A stretch of 64,000 bases of DNA. It comes from Liolophura sinensis (lineage: Eukaryota > Mollusca > Polyplacophora > Chitonida > Chitonidae). The translations under genes were made by a program, and so were the position numbers. The DNA lies in contig NC_088303.1 of NCBI RefSeq assembly GCF_032854445.1, positions 12,777,501 to 12,841,500 of the forward strand, given 5' to 3'. Shown in pieces: positions 61,301 through 64,000 of this stretch. The notes below the pieces were generated by a model. That model saw nothing but the letters and a program-made list of their open reading frames with translations. It did no database searches and was not told where the DNA came from. Within the stretch, counting starts at the first letter, position 1. Each line of letters begins with the position of its first letter.

Positions 61301-62130
61301 AAACCACGTTCTAGCACGTCAGTTCAAGTGGCGTAATAGCATAAGCAACCGGCTACGGACCCAACATGCTGTCTGATGGAAGTTCGAATCCAGGGCTTTC
61401 CACAACAATTGCCAGAAATGCTTTCGAAAATGTATAAATCACAATTAATACAATGCAGAAATCACATTAATAACAGTGACACGTGACAGAAACTAGCATG
61501 ATAAACGTCCTATTTACGCTGTTTTTCGCTGTATGCAAATTGAACATCTTCCCATTCAATTTTAACTAATGAAAAATCAGTAAAAGCACGTGGGACAAAA
61601 AGGTCATCACAATGCCCGTGGAAATCAACACGTAAATATCACCCTAGACTTCACAACTCCTGAAGAAGTAAAGGGCACCGGTGTGATCGATTTCGTAACA
61701 ACAATAACAGTTCTACATGGTTCTAGTGGCTGCAGGCACACGCTAACGGGTGACAACAACAACACCTCATTTATCAAACGATACATTTAATGTCAGGTCG
61801 TGGGCGTATAACGCTAACAAATGATTCCCATGTGAACAAAATAAAGACAATGACTAGAGCGTACAACTTAGATGGAATAGTTTGACCGAGTTTTGGAAGG
61901 TTTCTGATACATGACTCACTCACCGAGTTTCTGTCAAAACAGATAGCCACAGTAACAACACGGTCAAAACAATTCTTACCCACATTGCATCGAGTCTGCC
62001 ACACTAGATCAACTGCCACGGCATCTCTGAGCTTTCTGCAAACCTTGCACACTTTAGGAAGCTCAGTCCCTGGCAAATATGAAAGCAAATAGGATAACAG
62101 TTCAGGTGGCAGTTCTTTCAAGCTCGCCAT
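49392..62130 (-). CDS. FBXO31: F-box only protein 31 (FBXO31)-like, complete, eight exons, 386 aa
   Basis: Exons 62130-61980, 58411-58349, 58199-58123, 55991-55815, 53714-53608, 53273-53108, 52296-52073 and 49587-49392 (TAG) join with consistent phases, 1,161 bases. Start [20 protein letters not shown] is an F-box, the Skp1-binding part of SCF ubiquitin ligases. Then come FBXO31-type blocks: [60 protein letters not shown] and [16 protein letters not shown], ending [16 protein letters not shown]. Known FBXO31 is a substrate receptor that targets proteins such as cyclin D1 and binds amidated C-termini. This copy is shorter than human FBXO31 (about 539 aa), lacking the variable region between KCN-like and WLREEW-like segments and the long linker. 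Most introns are filled with minisatellites. The exon joins were made by eye; no transcript was available. Confidence 0.92.
49860..50215. repeat. Tandem repeat in FBXO31 intron 7, unit about 62 bp
   Basis: About six diverged units: GAGATCAGTTGGCCATGTTT, CCAGCTTAGCATTCACA and CCAACCACTC. It starts about 270 bp beyond the acceptor side of the last exon. Confidence 0.8.
50490..50685 (-). mobile_element. SINE, main tRNA-headed family, internally deleted
   Basis: CTGATTGGTGTTTTACGCC, TTTCACTTATACAATGGC, AAACTGGGCAGAGCCCAGGG, then directly GATGAGCTGGGCTTGAACTC (B box reversed) and GCCACGGGGACCCC. The middle (ACCTGC to GGAGAGGA part) is missing. In FBXO31 intron 7. Confidence 0.85.
50995..51612. 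repeat. Tandem repeat in FBXO31 intron 7, unit about 59 bp
   Basis: Eleven or twelve units, very alike: GTTTCAGCAAGATGGTGTAA, AAACTGTGGCATCAGTAC and AAAACCTGATAA. Adjacent units differ mainly by AAGATGG/AAGTTGG and TCAGC/TCTGC. Confidence 0.95.
52297..53107. repeat. FBXO31 intron 6, composed wholly of minisatellite
   Basis: From the acceptor of exon 7 (CCCAG at 52301-52297) to the donor of exon 6 (GT at 53107) the 811-bp intron consists of units such as CACAAGTCACAGGATAGTCA and TGAACACAAGTCAGAGCCA. The repeat motif reaches within a few bases of both splice sites. Confidence 0.9.
53241..53540 (-). repeat. 94-bp tandem repeat containing the FBXO31 exon 6 acceptor
   Basis: Unit starts at 53241, 53335, 53429 and 53523 (partial), exactly 94 bp apart. 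The first unit contains the first 33 coding bases of exon 6 and its acceptor (minus strand GTGTTACAG). The next two keep an acceptor-like GTGTCACAG or GTCACAG followed by exon-like sequence, lying upstream in the intron. Confidence 0.95.
54100..54515. repeat. Two-unit repeat of about 190 bp in FBXO31 intron 4
   Basis: Both units carry GTACTTTTTGAGATACCA-like, ACACTAAGTCA, TTTATGGTATTTAATATG and ATGTGTTCAA-like blocks, diverged; a short third start (GATACCACTCCTAGCATTTT) follows. Confidence 0.8.
54690..55412. repeat. 65-bp tandem repeat in FBXO31 intron 4
   Basis: About ten units: CACCTCATTTCTAATGACTT, ACTGTTTCCCGTCCACCTGG and ATGCTGATGTAAGTGGAGTT. Short variants lacking the CCACCTGGATGC part begin the array and recur once near 55290. 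Note GTAAGT in each unit on the plus strand, opposite to the gene. Confidence 0.95.
56195..56478 (-). mobile_element. Second SINE family (tRNA-derived head, ACTC tail)
   Basis: Reverse of the element at 39000: GAGTGAGTGAGTGCTTACGG, TTTAACGTCG, ATGGATTTCCACCACTC, GACGACTTACTGAAGGCAAG, and the head with GATTTAACCTGGATC (B box) and CTACTATCTGGGCCAGC. In FBXO31 intron 3. Confidence 0.85.
56520..58120. repeat. 1.6-kb minisatellite, unit about 65 bp, reaching the FBXO31 exon 3 donor
   Basis: About 24 units: GGTATGGGACTGGGGATGAT, TCACAGAGCTGGTGTTTGTC and AGAGGGTGGTGTTATGTAAA. Neighbouring variants alternate in pairs, suggesting two-unit duplications. The last unit runs into exon 3: its GTTATGTAAAGCTCACC contains the exon's donor on the minus strand. 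Confidence 0.95.
58660..59125. repeat. Short tandem repeat in FBXO31 intron 1, unit about 26-30 bp
   Basis: About 16 diverged units around CCTTGGAAAAGTGAGCAAT, beginning with AACTCACCAATAGTC-type variants. Confidence 0.85.
59526..60290. repeat. 85-bp tandem repeat, nearly perfect, nine units, FBXO31 intron 1
   Basis: AGGTACCTTCTAAGTAATCT recurs at exact 85-bp steps (59616, 59701, 59786, 59871 and on to 60211). Several neighbouring units are identical; others differ only at TTTACTCAGG versus TTAACTTAGG. This is the youngest-looking array in the window. Confidence 0.95.
60290..61979. other. FBXO31 intron 1, unique part
   Basis: No exon or array is recognised. A string near 61330-61400 ending in B-box-like GAAGTTCGAATCCAGG may be a tRNA-derived remnant. 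Confidence 0.4.
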
Positions 62131-62560
62131 ATTTCCCCTTTCTCGCCAGCTGGGGGATTCTCCACGACTGGTGTCACGTCATACAGATCGCCCGGTAATC
62201 CGCATTTGTACGTCACTTCTGCAAACTGCCATTGAGAGAAGAGCAGCACTAGAGGTCACAGAATAAGGTCAAACACAGTTCACAAACAGAATTGACACCG
62301 CGAACTTCTAACACGGTTGCTTCATGGGCGTTGTGCTGGACGAGTTTTATCTCCGTGTCTGAATGTTCTTTATATTTTAAAGGCCATCAAATTTCGGCTA
62401 TGCAGTTAATTATACGGGCTTGCATTCGATTATATGGTTAGGGATTTTGTTGATAACCTTCGTTGAGACATAGGCCTACAGGAGTAGATCTGAAATTTAT
62501 TTTTAAGAATGGTTTTTAACAGAAAAAAATAAAACAATTTAATTCCCTGGCAAATGACAG
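62131..62560 (-). promoter_or_regulatory. Probable promoter region of the FBXO31-like gene
   Basis: Sequence just upstream of the start codon at 62130 is relatively rich in CpG (TCTCGCCAGC, ACGTCATACAGATCGCCCGG). No TATA box is obvious. The call rests on position only. Confidence 0.3.
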
Positions 62561-63255
62561 ACCCAACACCTATATAGCCATTGCTTGACACCATACAGGA
62601 CAGTTTCTGCTACATAAAGCTGACACCACACCCATGCAGCAACACTACACTGACACTTCAGGAGACTTCAAAGTTGGCTCCAGAGATGACACCATACTTT
62701 GTCATACTACATGCAGGACACCTGTGACACAATTACCAGTCACACGAGACAGACAGCAGAGATGATACCACACCAATGACTGGCACACAACATACAATGA
62801 TACCATACAATTTCCAGTCGCATGAGGCAGACACCAGAGATGCCACCATACCCACAGCACACACCCAACAAAACAATAATACCATACAAGCCATTTCCCA
62901 GCTGCATAAGGCAGACACCAGAGATGACATCACACTCAGGCACACAATGTAGCCTACAGTGATACTACACAAGACAATTCTCAGCCGCATAAGGCAGAGA
63001 CCAAAGATGACACCACACTCAGGCACACTTACAATGTACACTGCGTGATGCCACACAGGTCATTTCTTAGTCACATGAGATGGACACCAGAGATGACACA
63101 ACACCAATGGTAAGCGCACAATGTATAATGATACCATACAAGACATTTTCCAGTTACATGTGGCAGACATCAGAGATGACACCACACTCAGGCATACAAT
63201 GTACAGTACGTGATACCACACAATTCCAGTCACATAAGTGAACACCACACCCAGT
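62560..63255. repeat. Imperfect tandem repeat, unit about 95 bp
   Basis: About seven diverged units with GCAGACACCAGAGATGACAC, CACACTCAGGCACACAATGT and TTTCCAGTCACATG. Open frames on the minus strand (MWHHAVYIV and similar) follow the repeat and are not considered genes. Confidence 0.85.
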
Positions 63256-63519
63256 CACTATACTTAAACTGAAATCATGATCGTTACCCCAACTTATTAT
63301 GTTATCGCCATACACATTTTTGCACCATTACTGTGTTACCAATGTTACTTATATTTCTGGAATTCTATTGATCTTATATGTTTTGAGGTTTGCTTGAAAG
63401 CTAGGATGATATCTTGCTGGAAAATGTCAACACTAAAAGTCATATTGCTCCGGTGAAGTTCAGTGGTCAGTTTTGCATGTGTGATACACAAACTTGCTCA
63501 CCACATTGGTGGAATATAA

Positions 63520-63715
63520 GTGGTCTTAAATAAAATCAAAAACTACACTAGAAACTGCCCTACAAACATCGTCAGCCGGTTCATCAATATGAATAGTGAG
63601 TGTGGTCATCTTGAAAAATTTCCTGCCCAAGGCTGGGATTGAACCCACACCTCATAGTTTCATCTTCCTCACAGTTAACCGCAAAATCCTGTCAGCTGGT
63701 CAATAGGTGGTCCTC
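63520..63715 (-). repeat. Possible eroded tRNA-derived element
   Basis: On the minus strand a B-box-like GTGGGTTCAATCCCAGCC sits about 45 bases after a possible A-box region (GACCAGCTGACAGGATTTTG). The rest, to 64000, shows nothing I can assign. Confidence 0.3.
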
Positions 63716-64000
63716 TCTGTAATCAGTTCACATCAGAAAGACTTAAGAGTTACTTCATTAGAATCTAATGATCAGAATTAAGCCCTGCCCTGGAGGCCAC
63801 CTCATACTTCTGACAAAATTTGCCCTTCAAGTAATTTGACAAAACTGACACATATAAATTAAATTTCGCGTACTGCATGAAAATGATAAAAAACAAGAAA
63901 ACCCATTTACTATCTTGATAAAAGTTTATTTTGATTGAATAAATACTTTACACACATATTGGCCACACTTTGGTATCACACCTGTCATATTTTGGTGTGA

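Overview
The window is animal nuclear DNA. Genes are split by GT-AG introns, introns and gaps are packed with minisatellites, and several retroelement families are present. Recurrent tRNA-headed SINEs with an (AAATA)n tail, a SINE ending in repeated ACTC, a permuted-domain Penelope-like element and an opsin with a long tail point to a lophotrochozoan, most likely a mollusc or brachiopod. The phylum call is inference. There are no prokaryotic operons or CRISPR arrays.

Four protein-coding genes can be assembled with consistent splice phases. (1) Minus strand, 1-3383: a tandem-HAD phosphatase-like protein with a probable mitochondrial presequence, running off the left edge. (2) Minus strand, 12059-19028: a complete five-exon gene for a 221-residue secreted ten-cysteine protein that I cannot assign to a family. 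(3) Plus strand, 33649-41997: an opsin with the retinal lysine, lacking its first exon in my reading and carrying a tail of about 300 residues in its last exon. (4) Minus strand, 49392-62130: a complete eight-exon FBXO31-like F-box protein. Two weaker candidate first exons lie back to back at 7.9-9.1 kb. The genes do not form a pathway and are ordinary neighbours.

Layout: 0-3.4 kb HAD gene; 3.4-11 kb mostly unassigned with low-complexity runs; 11.4 kb Tc1-type transposase pseudogene; 12-19 kb secreted-protein gene with a Penelope-like (Naiad-type) copy in its second intron; 14.7-26.6 kb a large tandem duplication carrying two copies of that retroelement; 26.9-33.6 kb minisatellites (36-bp and 51-bp units) and SINEs; 33.6-42 kb opsin, whose 5.1-kb fourth visible intron is three successive minisatellites with two SINE insertions; 42-45.5 kb retroelement debris; 47-48.4 kb short tandem repeats; 49.4-62.1 kb FBXO31-like gene with arrays in most introns; 62.5-63.3 kb another array.

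The most interesting pattern is that several tandem arrays are copies of exon edges. The opsin 5' splice site is repeated about ten times in the following intron. The stop-codon regions of the opsin and of the secreted-protein gene are duplicated just downstream. The FBXO31 exon 6 acceptor is repeated three times at exactly 94 bp. By eye, tandem arrays cover roughly 20 kb of the window.
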